Assembly: GCA_964423835.1 (NCBI GenBank)
Contig: CAYRGJ010000009.1
Location: 41,490 to 105,489 of the forward strand
Length of the DNA: 64,000 bases
Direction: 5' to 3'
DNA from: JAFGCL01 sp964423835
GTDB taxonomy: Bacteria; Chloroflexota; Dehalococcoidia; UBA2247; RBG-13-53-26
Numbering within the stretch: position 1 is the first letter of the stretch; each line of letters begins with the position of its first letter. The notes below the pieces were generated by a model, which did not search any database, had not been told where the DNA came from, and saw only the letters and a list, made by a program, of their open reading frames with translations. Shown one piece after another: positions 25,334-34,034 of the stretch. A program made the position numbers and the translations under genes.

Positions 25334-26972
25334 CCCTGGCCTCCGTCCGGGCCGGCACGCCGTAGAGCGCCAGGTTCCGGGCAAACCGGCTGGTGGTCAG
25401 CAGCAGGAGGAGGGACTTGGTGACCACGATGGCGCTGAACATGCTCACGGCGACGCCGATAAAGAGCGTCACGGCGAACCCCATGACCACCGTGGCCGTG
25501 GCAATGCTGCTGCCGAACCAGTAGAGGATGCCGCAGGCGATGGCGGTGGTGATATTGCTGTCCCGGATGGCCGGCCAGGCCCGGCTGAAGCCGGTATCGA
25601 TGGCCGCTTTGAGCGTTCTTCCGGCCCGCAGCTCTTCCTTCATGCGCTCGAATATGAGCACGTTGGCGTCTACCGCCATGCCCACCGACACGATGAAGCC
25701 GGCGATGCCGGCCAGGGTCAGGGTCACCGGTATGGCCTTGTAGATGGCCAGCACGATGATGGCGTAGATGACCAGGGCCACCGCGGCCACCACGCCCGGC
25801 AGCCGGTAGTACATCATCATGAAGAGGCTCACCAGCAGCAGTCCCACCCACATGGCGATGAAGGCCCGATGGGTGAAGTCGGCCCCCAGGGTGGCTGACA
25901 CGACCATGGGCCCGTAGGTGACCCTCAGCGGCATGGGCAGGGCGCCGGAGGTGAGCTGGATGGCCAGGGTCCGGGCCTCATTGCGGTCGAAGTTGCCGGT
26001 GATCGAGGCGCTGTTGCCATACTCGGGGGCCGTCATGTCGCTGGGGAAGACCTGGGGCGCTGAGAGCAGCTCATTGTCCAGGAAGATGCCCAGGCGCCTC
26101 TCGGGCGTGCCCACCCCGCCCTTGTCCCTGATGCGCTTGGCGGCCTGGTTGAACAGCTCCTTGCCGTCGTCGTTCCAGGTGATGCCCACGGTGATCTCGG
26201 CGCTGATGTCGTCTGCAGTCGGGTACTGGGGCACCGCCTCCGTCAGGTAGGCGCCGGTCAGCACCTGTTTGGCCCCTTTGATCTCTCCCACCGCCGGCAT
26301 CCAGGACAGGGCGCTCCTCAGGCTCAAGTCTATGGCCGCCGGGTCGATCTGCTGCCCGCTGCCATCCAGGTATACCAGGCCCGCCGGGCCCTGCTGGATG
26401 AATACGGCCGGCTGGCCGTCTTCGCCGGCGAAGAGGCGGTCGATGACCGGGACGCCCTGGGCGCCGGCGTCGCCCGTTTCGTAGAAGGCCGCCCGGTTGT
26501 CGGTGATGTAGTTGTCCAGGGTGATTGCCGTGGTGACGTTCACCGTCTCCACTTCCCGGAACTCCAGGAAGGCCGACTTGGAGAGCAGCTCCATGGTCTC
26601 GTTCTCGGTCAGCCCGGGCAGCTGTATGTCGATCTGGTCATCGCCCAGGCGCCGGATCACCGGCTCCACCACCCCCAGGCTGTCCACGCGCCTCTTGATG
26701 CTGTTGGTGGCCGCCTCCATGTTGAAGTCTCTCCGGTCCGGATCGATGTTGTCCGAGAAGACCCCCTGGTACACGACGTGGGTGCCGCCCTGCAGGTCCA
26801 GGCCCAGGCGCAGCCCCAGGTTCCCGGGATGCCGGTCGAGGACACTGGTGCCGCTGGGCGTCATCACCCAGATGGACAGGCCCAGAATGATCAGGATGAG
26901 GAGCAGCAGCCAGCCGTTGCCGCCGAACCTCGGCCCCCTTCTTGTCAGCCGGCTACGCATCGATGAGGACAT
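25326..26972 (-). CDS. secD: Protein translocase subunit SecD
   Basis: 548 residues. An N-terminal membrane helix (WLLLLILIILGLSIWVM) is followed by GLDLQGGTHVVY, the large extracytoplasmic domain P1, and a C-terminal set of helices. These include AIVVLAIYKAIPVTLTLAGI, GMAVDANVLIFERMKEE and IACGILYWFGSS. The D-A-N-V motif is characteristic of SecD. It is translationally coupled to secF by an 8-base overlap. ATG 26972 is kept, although a second ATG four codons later is also possible. Confidence 0.95.
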   Translation of the reverse strand: MSSSMRSRLTRRGPRFGGNGWLLLLILIILGLSIWVMTPSGTSVLDRHPGNLGLRLGLDLQGGTHVVYQGVFSDNIDPDRRDFNMEAATNSIKRRVDSLGVVEPVIRRLGDDQIDIQLPGLTENETMELLSKSAFLEFREVETVNVTTAITLDNYITDNRAAFYETGDAGAQGVPVIDRLFAGEDGQPAVFIQQGPAGLVYLDGSGQQIDPAAIDLSLRSALSWMPAVGEIKGAKQVLTGAYLTEAVPQYPTADDISAEITVGITWNDDGKELFNQAAKRIRDKGGVGTPERRLGIFLDNELLSAPQVFPSDMTAPEYGNSASITGNFDRNEARTLAIQLTSGALPMPLRVTYGPMVVSATLGADFTHRAFIAMWVGLLLVSLFMMMYYRLPGVVAAVALVIYAIIVLAIYKAIPVTLTLAGIAGFIVSVGMAVDANVLIFERMKEELRAGRTLKAAIDTGFSRAWPAIRDSNITTAIACGILYWFGSSIATATVVMGFAVTLFIGVAVSMFSAIVVTKSLLLLLTTSRFARNLALYGVPARTEARDA

Positions 26973-26998
26973 CCCTGAAGATCATGAAGATCGGGTCT

Positions 26999-27027
26999 AT
27001 CATATCACTTTTGAGCGGGGTTGTCTT
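26999..27027 (-). promoter_or_regulatory. Candidate promoter of secDF
   Basis: On the minus strand, AAGACA (27022-27027), a 17-base spacer and TATGAT (26999-27004). The -10 lies in the short gap after the CCA/polyA polymerase gene, and the predicted start is about 20 bases before secD. Confidence 0.5.
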
Positions 27028-28474
27028 TGCCCAGACGCTGGCGGGCCAGCTCCAGGGCCTCCTCCCTGCTGGATATCTCCCCGGCCCCCTGGGCCTCGCG
27101 CACCGCCTCCAGGACCGCTCCCACCTGCGGCCCCGGCCGCAGGCCCAGCTCCCGCATCAGGTCGTGACCGTCGAGGAGCTTCGGGGGGGCGGCCACCGTC
27201 TGGTCCTCCTCTTTCTGCGCCAGCACGTACTCCATCAGCCGGCTGTGCCGCTGCCACTCTGAGAGGTCGAGGTTGGGCCCCTGCGTGGCCAGGAAGTCGG
27301 CCAGGGTGAGAAACATGATATCCACGCTCACCTCGCCCGTGTCCCGGAAGTAGCGGTAGATGGCCCTGCGGGTGGGCAACCCCTGGTCCCCTCCCATCTG
27401 CCACAGGCGCAGGTGGGACTCGATCATCTTCTGCGCCATCTTGATCTCCCGGTTGCTGAAACGGAGGCGCTGCATGATGCCTCCGGCGATCTCTGCGCCC
27501 TGGGTCGGGTGCCCGTAGAAATGCGCCCTCCCGTCAGGCTCCAGCTCCTTGGTCTGGGGCTTGGCGATATCGTGGAGCAGCAGGGCCAGCTTGACCAGCC
27601 CCGCCCTAGCCAGGCCCGTCGCGATCTCCTCCCGGAACCCCCCGATGTGGGGCACCAGGTGAGGGGCCAGGGCCAGCCGCTCCGGCCCGGCCTGCGGGTG
27701 CAGCAGGCCCTCCAGGCTGGCGACGGACTGCACCGAGTGATGGAACACGTCCCAGTAGTGCTCGTAGGGCTGCTCTACACCTTTGGTGAAGGTCAGCTCG
27801 GGGATGATGGCGGTCAGCAGGCCCAGCCGGTCCATGTGGAAGATGGCCGTGGCCGCCCCTTCCAGGGAAAGGATGCGGCAGAGCTCCTCCCTCACCCGCT
27901 CCCCGGCCACCTGGCTGATGAGATCGGCGTCGCGGGCCATCAGGGCCTCCGTGCCGGGCTCGATGGTGAAGCCATACTCGGCCGCCAGCCGGACACCCCG
28001 GATGAGCCGGGCCGGGTCGTCCCGGAAGATGTCCGGGCCGACCGCCCGCACCAGCTTCGCTTCCAGGTCCTCCCGGCCTTTGAAGGGGTCTATCACGCGG
28101 GGCCATGGCTGGCCCCCGGAATCGAGGCCCCGCAGGTCCGCGGCCATGGCGTCAATGGTGAAATCACGCCGGGCCAGGTCCGCCTCGATAGTGCCCCGAA
28201 TGCGGGACAGGTCCACGTGCCTCTCCGCCAGCACCACTCGGGCGATGCCCTCAGCCTCGTCGAGGAGAACGTAGTGCCCGCCCAGGGCCGCGGCCAATTC
28301 ACGGGCGAAGCCGGGGGCGCTCAGGCCCACGGCCACGTCGATGTCCCTCGTCCCCCGGCCCAGCAGGGTATCGCGAAGGCCGCCGCCGACGAGGAAGGCG
28401 CTCACACTGGGGGGAAGCAGGTCCCCGACCCGGCGGAGGAGAGCGGCGTCGCTCTCCGAGATGGCCGCCGCCAT
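27005..28474 (-). CDS. CCA tRNA nucleotidyltransferase / polyA polymerase family protein
   Basis: 489 residues. The nucleotidyltransferase head has the class II motif FLVGGGLRDTLLGRGTRDIDVAVG (first 50 residues) with metal-binding aspartates, and the RRDFTIDAMA element follows. The middle carries FRDDPARLIRGVRLAAEYGF. An HD-like domain with LALLLHDIAKP is in the C-terminal half. The family adds or repairs the CCA end, or adds A-tails. The two tRNA genes here already encode CCA, so repair is plausible. The ATG at 28474 shares one base with the def stop (TGATG). Confidence 0.92.
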   Translation of the reverse strand: MAAAISESDAALLRRVGDLLPPSVSAFLVGGGLRDTLLGRGTRDIDVAVGLSAPGFARELAAALGGHYVLLDEAEGIARVVLAERHVDLSRIRGTIEADLARRDFTIDAMAADLRGLDSGGQPWPRVIDPFKGREDLEAKLVRAVGPDIFRDDPARLIRGVRLAAEYGFTIEPGTEALMARDADLISQVAGERVREELCRILSLEGAATAIFHMDRLGLLTAIIPELTFTKGVEQPYEHYWDVFHHSVQSVASLEGLLHPQAGPERLALAPHLVPHIGGFREEIATGLARAGLVKLALLLHDIAKPQTKELEPDGRAHFYGHPTQGAEIAGGIMQRLRFSNREIKMAQKMIESHLRLWQMGGDQGLPTRRAIYRYFRDTGEVSVDIMFLTLADFLATQGPNLDLSEWQRHSRLMEYVLAQKEEDQTVAAPPKLLDGHDLMRELGLRPGPQVGAVLEAVREAQGAGEISSREEALELARQRLGKDNPAQK

Positions 28475-28962
28475 CACAGGCCCTGGTCTTCCTCGGGCTC
28501 GATGCGGTAGAGGTCGTCCTGATTCTGGATATGGTCGATATAGAGCGTGCCGTCGAGGTGCTCGATCTCGTGCTCCAGCACCTGGCCCAGGAGATCCGTG
28601 CCCTTGACCCGGCGCTCCTTCCACTGGCGGTCGCGCCACTTGACCGTCACCGTCTGCGCCCGTTTCACCTTCCCGCGGTACCCGGGCACGCTGAGGCAGC
28701 CCTCCTCCACCTCTCGCTCACCGCTCTTCTTCACCACCTCCGGGTTGATCAGGACCAGGGGCTCTTCATCGGGGATGGTGATGACCACCAGCCGCAGGGA
28801 CACGCCCACCTGCGGCGCCGCCAGGCCCACCCCGGCAGCCGCGGGCGTGGTCTCCAGCATGTCGTCGATCAGCTTCTGGATCTTGGGGTCCAGGGCGCCG
28901 ATCCGCCGGGCTTTGCGCCGCAGCACGGGATCAGGAACGCAGCGGATCTTCAGCACGGCCAT
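28474..28962 (-). CDS. def: Peptide deformylase
   Basis: 162 residues, of normal length. It removes the formyl group from nascent proteins using an Fe or Zn ion. Motif 1 is GVGLAAPQVG, motif 2 is EEGCLSVPG with the metal-binding Cys, and motif 3 reads EHEIEHLDG with the two metal-binding His and the catalytic Glu. The usual HEIDH has become HEIEH, a conservative change. ATG follows GGAGG. It is the first gene of a pair with the CCA/polyA polymerase and has a strong promoter. Confidence 0.96.
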   Translation of the reverse strand: MAVLKIRCVPDPVLRRKARRIGALDPKIQKLIDDMLETTPAAAGVGLAAPQVGVSLRLVVITIPDEEPLVLINPEVVKKSGEREVEEGCLSVPGYRGKVKRAQTVTVKWRDRQWKERRVKGTDLLGQVLEHEIEHLDGTLYIDHIQNQDDLYRIEPEEDQGL

Positions 28963-29002
28963 CGGAAGAGCCTCCAGGGGAACAGAACGTCATCTAGCGC
29001 TG

Positions 29003-29032
29003 ATTATAAGCTTGGCGCGCTGGCATCCGCAA
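29003..29032 (-). promoter_or_regulatory. Promoter of def
   Basis: Minus-strand TTGCGG (29027-29032), an 18-base spacer and a perfect TATAAT (29003-29008). The leader is about 34 bases and carries GGAGG. Confidence 0.75.
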
Positions 29033-29137
29033 GGCTGCCGGCAGCACGGGGAGGCCTCCATACGCTCCACCAGGCGCTCGCCGTCAGCCGCCGGCCGGCC
29101 CCGGCGCCAGCCCATGCGGCCGCGCGCCTTGCCCAGG

Positions 29138-29587
29138 CTACCACTTCATGACATGGCGGCCCTCGCCGTCCCTGAAGTTGCCGGTGACGGCGATGATGAA
29201 GTCCACCAGCGACCAGATGAAGGCGGCGAAGCCCGTCACGTACATCAGGGCCAGGAAGAGGAAGAACGCAGGCGGCTCGGAGTCCAGATCGGGATCGGCG
29301 GCCCACCCGATCGCCATCATGGCGGCCACGCACATGAAGGGCAGCAGCCCCACAAAGAGCATGACCACCGCGGTCTTGATCTTGCCCAGGTAGAAGCGGT
29401 GCGCACCGAACAGGCCCACTCCCAGCCAGGGGCAGGCTAGGAGCGTAGCCGCCAGGCGCGACTTCGGGGAGATCTGGGCCTCATCCAGCAGCGCCGCCGG
29501 CGCCGCCGGCCCCGCCACCGGCGCCCCGCACTTCGAGCAGAACAGAGACCTGTCATCCAGTTGCGTGCCGCACTTGTAACAGAACAA
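29138..29587 (-). CDS. Zinc-ribbon plus TM2-domain membrane protein
   Basis: 149 residues. The N-terminal zinc ribbon shows two CxxC pairs (FCYKCGTQ and FCSKCGAP). A TM2 domain follows: SRLAATLLACPWLGVGLFGAHRFYLGK is its signature, then a second and third hydrophobic segment. TM2 proteins are small membrane proteins of largely unknown role. The start is TTG with GGAGGCGAGG upstream. It follows priA by 11 bases on the same strand and may be co-transcribed with it. Confidence 0.85.
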   Translation of the reverse strand: MFCYKCGTQLDDRSLFCSKCGAPVAGPAAPAALLDEAQISPKSRLAATLLACPWLGVGLFGAHRFYLGKIKTAVVMLFVGLLPFMCVAAMMAIGWAADPDLDSEPPAFFLFLALMYVTGFAAFIWSLVDFIIAVTGNFRDGEGRHVMKW

Positions 29588-29598
29588 CCTCGCCTCCT

Positions 29599-32043
29599 TC
29601 AGAGAAGAGTCACCGGGTCCACGTTAGCCACCCACCCCTGGGGCAGGGACAGCCCGTCCAGCAGCCGGGCCGGGTCGGCGCCGCGCAGCACTATCTGCCA
29701 GCGGTAGCGCCCCCGTATCCGGCCGAAGAACATCGGGGCCGGGCCGACCAGCTCGGCGGCGGCGCCCTCCACCGCCTTCTTCTCAGTGAGGCGGCTGAAC
29801 ATCTTTTCCGCCCCCGCCCGGCAGGCCCCGGCATTGGCATGGCTGTAGACCAGCGACACCAGCCGGGTGAACGGAGGCTGGCCATGGGCCCGCCGGGCCT
29901 CGATCTCCTGGCGATAGAAGGAGCCGTAGTCGTGGCCGGCGCCGGCGGCGATGGCGTAGTGGTCCGGGGTGTAGGTCTGCACCACCACCCGGCCGGGAAG
30001 GGCCCCGCGCCCCGCCCGGCCCGCCACCTGGCTGAGCAGCTGAAAGGTGCGCTCACCGGCGCGGATGTCGGGGAAGTGCAGCATGGTGTCGGCCGATATG
30101 ATGCCCACCAGGGTCACCAGCGGCAGGTCCAGGCCCTTGGCGATCATCTGCGTCCCGATCAGGACGTCCGCCTCGTGGGCCAGGAAAGCGTTGAGTATCC
30201 TCTCATGGGAGCCCTTCTCACCGGTCACGTCCCGGTCCCAGCGCAGCGTCCTCGCGGATGGAAAGGCCTGCCGCACCTCGTCCTCCACCCTCTCAGTTCC
30301 CAGCCCCAGGTAGCGAATGCGCCGGCTCCAGCAGACCGGGCACAGCTCCGGCGCCGCCCGGCGGTAGTTGCACTGGTGGCAGGACAGGCGCCCCTCCCTG
30401 GCGTGGTAGGTCAGCGCCAGGTCGCAGCGGGGGCAGCGCATGGCGTGGCCGCAGTTGCGGCACTGCACGAAGGTGGAGGTGCCCCGCCGGTTCAGGAACA
30501 GGATGGTCTGGCCGCCCGCGGCCAGGGTCTCGCCCATGGCCCGGTGCAGCGGGCGGCTGAAGATGCTGCGATTCCCTTCCCGCAGCTCACCCCGCATGTC
30601 CACCAGCTCCACATCGGGCAGAGGGGACTCTCCCCGGACCGTCACCCGCTGGGGCAGCTCCAGGAGCCGGTACTGGCCACTCCGGGCCCGGTGATACGTC
30701 TCCAGGTCGGGGGTGGCGCTGCCCAGGACCACCACCGCCCCGCACAGCTGCGCCAGCTTCAGGGCCGCCTGGCGGGCGTGGTAGCGGGGCGCCTGCTCCT
30801 CCTGCTTGTAGGTCCACTCGTGCTCTTCGTCAATGACGATCAACCCCAGGTCCGGCTGCGGGGCGAAGAGGGCGCTGCGCGGCCCGATGACCACATCGAA
30901 GGCCCCCTCCGCGATCCTCCGCCACTCGTCGAACTGCTCGCCCAGGGACATCCGGCTGTGCAGCACCGCCACCCGGCCGGGGAAACGAGAGGCAAACCGG
31001 CCGATGACCTGGGGGGTCAGGGAGATCTCCGGCACCAGCACGATGCCGCGCCGGCCCAGGGCCACGGCGGCGGCCAGGGCCCGCATGTAGACCTCGGTCT
31101 TGCCGCTGCCGGTCACACCGTGCAGCAGGAAGACCGGCGGTGCCGCCTGCTCCAGGGCCGCCGCCTGGTTCGGCGCGGCCGCCTGCTCCAGGGCCGCCCG
31201 GATCTGCTCCAGGGCTGCCGCCTGCGCCGCGGTGGGGATGGGCGGCGCGGCCGGCCCGAACTCCCGGTCCACCAGGGGATCACGCCAGACCTCGACATCA
31301 CTGATCGAAATGAGCCCCCGGTCCCGGAGGGCCTTCACCGCTGCCGGCGGGGCCCCGGTCTCCCGGACGGCGACCGGGCCGCTGCGCCCGGCCAGCAGCC
31401 GCAGGAGGGCCGCCTGCTTCGGCGCCCGGGACGCCAGCCGCTGGGCCTGCGCATTGGCGGAGTCAACGCCGGCGCTCAGGGCAACGTGGGGCACCGTCCT
31501 GGCCCGCACCCTGACCTTCTCCAGCTCCTGGCCGCGGATGACGGCCCCCTTCTCCAGGAGGGCATCCAGCGCCCGGCGGGCTTTCCTCTGGCCCAGGGCC
31601 TTCTCCAGGGCCGCCTGGGCCACCCGCCCTTCGCGCTCCAGCAGGCCGGCCAGCTGCGCCTGGTCGGGCGTCAGGCCGCCCGCAGCGGCGTCAAACCCGG
31701 GGGCCATCTCGTAGAAGGCCAGGAGCCGGCGCTCGAAGCCGGGGGGCAGCATGAGGGCCGCCGCATCGAAGAGCGGGGCCAGGTAGTACTCGCTGATCCA
31801 GCGGGCCAGCTCGACCCGGGCCGGGGTCAGCAGGGGCCGGGGGTCAATAGCCCCGAGGACATCCCTGGTCTCCGGGACCTCGGGGCGCTCGGTCAGCCGG
31901 ATGACGATGCCCTGAAGGGTCCGGGCGCCGAACGGCACCCACACCGCCTGGCCGACCTTCAGGCTGAGGGAAGCGGGAATGCCGTAGCTGAAGGTGCGGC
32001 GCTGGGCCATGGGCGCGTTGACGGCCACCTCGGCATAGCCCAT
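29599..32043 (-). CDS. priA: Primosomal protein N' (replication restart helicase PriA)
   Basis: 814 residues. PriA recognises stalled forks and reloads the replisome. The N-terminal 3'-DNA-binding part (about 1-110) precedes a winged-helix region. The helicase core has LLHGVTGSGKTEVYM (Walker A, around 308) and IDEEHEW. A set of cysteines (CRNCGHAMRCPRCDLAL, then CHQCNYR and CPVC) forms the two zinc sites. Residues 280-300 include an Ala/Gln-rich duplication, EQAAAPNQAAALEQAA, not usual in the family. Confidence 0.95.
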   Translation of the reverse strand: MGYAEVAVNAPMAQRRTFSYGIPASLSLKVGQAVWVPFGARTLQGIVIRLTERPEVPETRDVLGAIDPRPLLTPARVELARWISEYYLAPLFDAAALMLPPGFERRLLAFYEMAPGFDAAAGGLTPDQAQLAGLLEREGRVAQAALEKALGQRKARRALDALLEKGAVIRGQELEKVRVRARTVPHVALSAGVDSANAQAQRLASRAPKQAALLRLLAGRSGPVAVRETGAPPAAVKALRDRGLISISDVEVWRDPLVDREFGPAAPPIPTAAQAAALEQIRAALEQAAAPNQAAALEQAAPPVFLLHGVTGSGKTEVYMRALAAAVALGRRGIVLVPEISLTPQVIGRFASRFPGRVAVLHSRMSLGEQFDEWRRIAEGAFDVVIGPRSALFAPQPDLGLIVIDEEHEWTYKQEEQAPRYHARQAALKLAQLCGAVVVLGSATPDLETYHRARSGQYRLLELPQRVTVRGESPLPDVELVDMRGELREGNRSIFSRPLHRAMGETLAAGGQTILFLNRRGTSTFVQCRNCGHAMRCPRCDLALTYHAREGRLSCHQCNYRRAAPELCPVCWSRRIRYLGLGTERVEDEVRQAFPSARTLRWDRDVTGEKGSHERILNAFLAHEADVLIGTQMIAKGLDLPLVTLVGIISADTMLHFPDIRAGERTFQLLSQVAGRAGRGALPGRVVVQTYTPDHYAIAAGAGHDYGSFYRQEIEARRAHGQPPFTRLVSLVYSHANAGACRAGAEKMFSRLTEKKAVEGAAAELVGPAPMFFGRIRGRYRWQIVLRGADPARLLDGLSLPQGWVANVDPVTLL

Positions 32044-32075
32044 CTATCCCTTTCCGTCCGGTGCCGGCTGCTTTC

Positions 32076-32555
32076 CTAGGCGGCAGGGGCATCCGCGGCC
32101 GGCCCGGCGCCGGCGGCGCCCTCCGCTCCGGCCTCCTCGGTCAGGGTCTCCTCCGGCTGCTCCTCCGAGACCAGCTCGGACACCATGTCCGGCGACATCG
32201 CCGCCCTGGACTTGGATTTCAGCTTGGCCCGGCTGGCCCGGCTGCTGAGGCCGCGCAGGTAGAAGAGCCTGGCCCGGCGAACATCGCCGTGGGAGACTAT
32301 CTCCACCTTCTCCACGAAGGGAGAGTTCACGAAGAAGGTGCGCTCCACTCCTATGCCGTACGCCACGTGCCTGACCGTGAAGTTGGCCCGGTTGGCGCCC
32401 TTGCGCACCCTGATCACAATACCGGAGAAGACCTGTGTGCGCTCCTTGTCGCCTTCCCTGGTCTTAACGCTCACCTTCACCCGGTCACCGGGATTGATCT
32501 GCGGGTGTTTGACCTTGGCCTTGGTCTCCAGCATCCAACCGATATCCTTGCTCAA
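32076..32555 (-). CDS. rplS: 50S ribosomal protein L19 with C-terminal extension
   Basis: 159 residues; the usual protein is about 115. The core has KHPQINPGDRVKV, FSGIVIRVRKG and the family signature ERTFFVNSPFVEKVEIVSHGD. L19 sits at the 30S-50S interface. The extra 45 residues are Ala/Glu-rich, acidic and probably disordered. The start is TTG at 32555, overlapping the trmD stop as TTGA with AAGGGG just upstream; this gives the expected N-terminus (SKDIGWMLETKAKVKHP). The trmD-rplS order is classical. Confidence 0.93.
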   Translation of the reverse strand: MSKDIGWMLETKAKVKHPQINPGDRVKVSVKTREGDKERTQVFSGIVIRVRKGANRANFTVRHVAYGIGVERTFFVNSPFVEKVEIVSHGDVRRARLFYLRGLSSRASRAKLKSKSRAAMSPDMVSELVSEEQPEETLTEEAGAEGAAGAGPAADAPAA

Positions 32556-33310
32556 TTGAACCCCTTTCTTGCCGCGCGCGCGCGCTTCATGCGGTCCGCC
32601 AGCTCCCGGTCCTCTCCGGACAGGGTAGCCCTGGCCAGAAGGTCGGGGCGGCGCTGCAGGGTCCGCTCCACGGCCTGCTCCCGCCGCCACCTGGCGATCT
32701 CCTGATGGTTCCCGGAGAGCAGCACATCAGGCACCTCCCACCCCCGGTAAACGCGAGGCCGGGTGTACTGCGGGTATTCCAGGAAACCCCTGGCATAAGA
32801 ATCTTCGCTGGCCGCCTGCTCTGAGCCCAGGGCGCCCGGCAGCAGTCTCACCACCGCGTCCACCAGCACCATGGCCGCCAGCTCCCCGCCGGTGAGCACG
32901 TACTCTCCGATGCTGATCTCGTCCGTGACCAGGTGCTGCCTCACCCGCTCGTCCACTCCTTCGTAGTGCCCGCAGATGAGGACCATCCCCGGCTCCTTCG
33001 CCAGCCCCCGGGCCACCGCGTCACTGAGCAGCCGCCCCTGGGGCGTGAGCAGGATGACCGGGCCGGCATTGCCGCCATCGGAGGCCTGTATGGACTCCAC
33101 CGCCTCGAACAGCGGCTCCGGCTTGAGCACCATGCCCTCGCCACCGCCGAATGAATAATCATCCACGGTGCTGTGCCGGTCATGGGCGAACTCCCGGAAG
33201 TTGTGTATGCGCAGGCTCAGCAGGCCGGCATCGATGGCCCTCTTCACAATGCTCTCGCCAAAGGGGCCTTCGAACATCCGGGGAAACAGGCTGAGTATGT
33301 CAATGCGCAT
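32552..33310 (-). CDS. trmD: tRNA (guanine-37-N1)-methyltransferase
   Basis: 252 residues, a trefoil-knot (SPOUT) enzyme that methylates G37 next to the anticodon and prevents frameshifts. The N-terminal MRIDILSLFPRMFEGPFGESIVKRA and the knot motif IGEYVLTGGELAAMVLVDA (around 130-150) are characteristic. It is coupled to rplS by a 4-base overlap. The usual upstream rpsP and rimM are absent; a MoaB/MogA gene takes their place 18 bases upstream. Confidence 0.96.
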   Translation of the reverse strand: MRIDILSLFPRMFEGPFGESIVKRAIDAGLLSLRIHNFREFAHDRHSTVDDYSFGGGEGMVLKPEPLFEAVESIQASDGGNAGPVILLTPQGRLLSDAVARGLAKEPGMVLICGHYEGVDERVRQHLVTDEISIGEYVLTGGELAAMVLVDAVVRLLPGALGSEQAASEDSYARGFLEYPQYTRPRVYRGWEVPDVLLSGNHQEIARWRREQAVERTLQRRPDLLARATLSGEDRELADRMKRARAARKGFN

Positions 33311-33328
33311 GGAGATCCGCCCGCCCTC

Positions 33329-33817
33329 CTACTTCCGGGCACACTCGAAAGCCTGCCCTGTCACCATCTCTATGGCGTGGGGAAGGGCAGGCAGTATGGC
33401 CTCCAGGCACTCCTTCACGGCCCTGGGACTGCCCGGCATGTTGATGATCAGTGTCTTGCCCCGCACGCCGGCCACAGCCCGGCTGAGCATGGCAGTCGGC
33501 GTCTCCTTCAGGCCGTAAGCCCGCATGGCCTCGCCGAAGCCGGGCGCCACCCGGTCCAGGACGTCCAGCGTGGCCTCCGGGGTCACGTCCCGCGGGGTCA
33601 ACCCGGTGCCCCCCGTGGTCAGCACCAGGGCCAGCCCGGCATCAGACCACTCCCGGAGCCTGGCGGAGATGATCGGCCGCTCATCGGGGACCACGGCATA
33701 CTCGACGCCGCCGGCCCCCAGGGACGCCAGGGCCTCCTTGAGGACCTGGCCGCTTTCGTCAATCCGCTGGCCCAGCGACCCCTTGTCGCTCACGGTGAGC
33801 ACCCCGGCAGTGAACAT
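33329..33817 (-). CDS. MoaB/MogA family molybdopterin-binding protein
   Basis: 162 residues. Family members adenylylate molybdopterin during molybdenum cofactor synthesis. It has AGVLTVSDKGSLGQR at the start, VLTTGGTGLTPRDVTPEAT (the MPT-binding loop) and LIINMPGSPRAVKECL. The ATG at 33817 follows GAGG and lies close behind a TATGAT -10; longer open frame upstream lacks family features. No other cofactor genes are in the window. Confidence 0.92.
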   Translation of the reverse strand: MFTAGVLTVSDKGSLGQRIDESGQVLKEALASLGAGGVEYAVVPDERPIISARLREWSDAGLALVLTTGGTGLTPRDVTPEATLDVLDRVAPGFGEAMRAYGLKETPTAMLSRAVAGVRGKTLIINMPGSPRAVKECLEAILPALPHAIEMVTGQAFECARK

Positions 33818-33832
33818 AAAAACCTCATGGTA

Positions 33833-33838
33833 ATCATA
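33833..33838 (-). promoter_or_regulatory. -10 element before the MoaB/MogA gene
   Basis: Minus-strand TATGAT about 16 bases before the ATG. No convincing -35 is seen. It implies a leader of roughly 9 bases and probably drives the MoaB/MogA-trmD-rplS group. Confidence 0.4.
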
Positions 33839-34010
33839 CCACAGAGCGCTCGCACAGGAAAACCGGGCCACCCTCCCGACCGGCATTCGGGCCCGCCGGG
33901 GCCATGGGCGCGCGGGTGGCGGGCGGCGGGGGCGATGGGCGCGGGGGTGTGGCACTGCGGCGAGGGAGCTGCCGCAGGCGCTCCCCGCCTTGCGCTTCGC
34001 GAGGCCTCTA

Positions 34011-34019
34011 TGCTATCTT
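34011..34019 (+). promoter_or_regulatory. Extended -10 of the COG2509 flavoprotein gene
   Basis: TGCTATCTT (34011-34019), with TTGCGC 18 bases upstream of TATCTT. The predicted start near 34026 leaves about 9 bases before the ATG at 34035. Confidence 0.6.
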
Positions 34020-34034
34020 GAGCGCGGACTTCGC

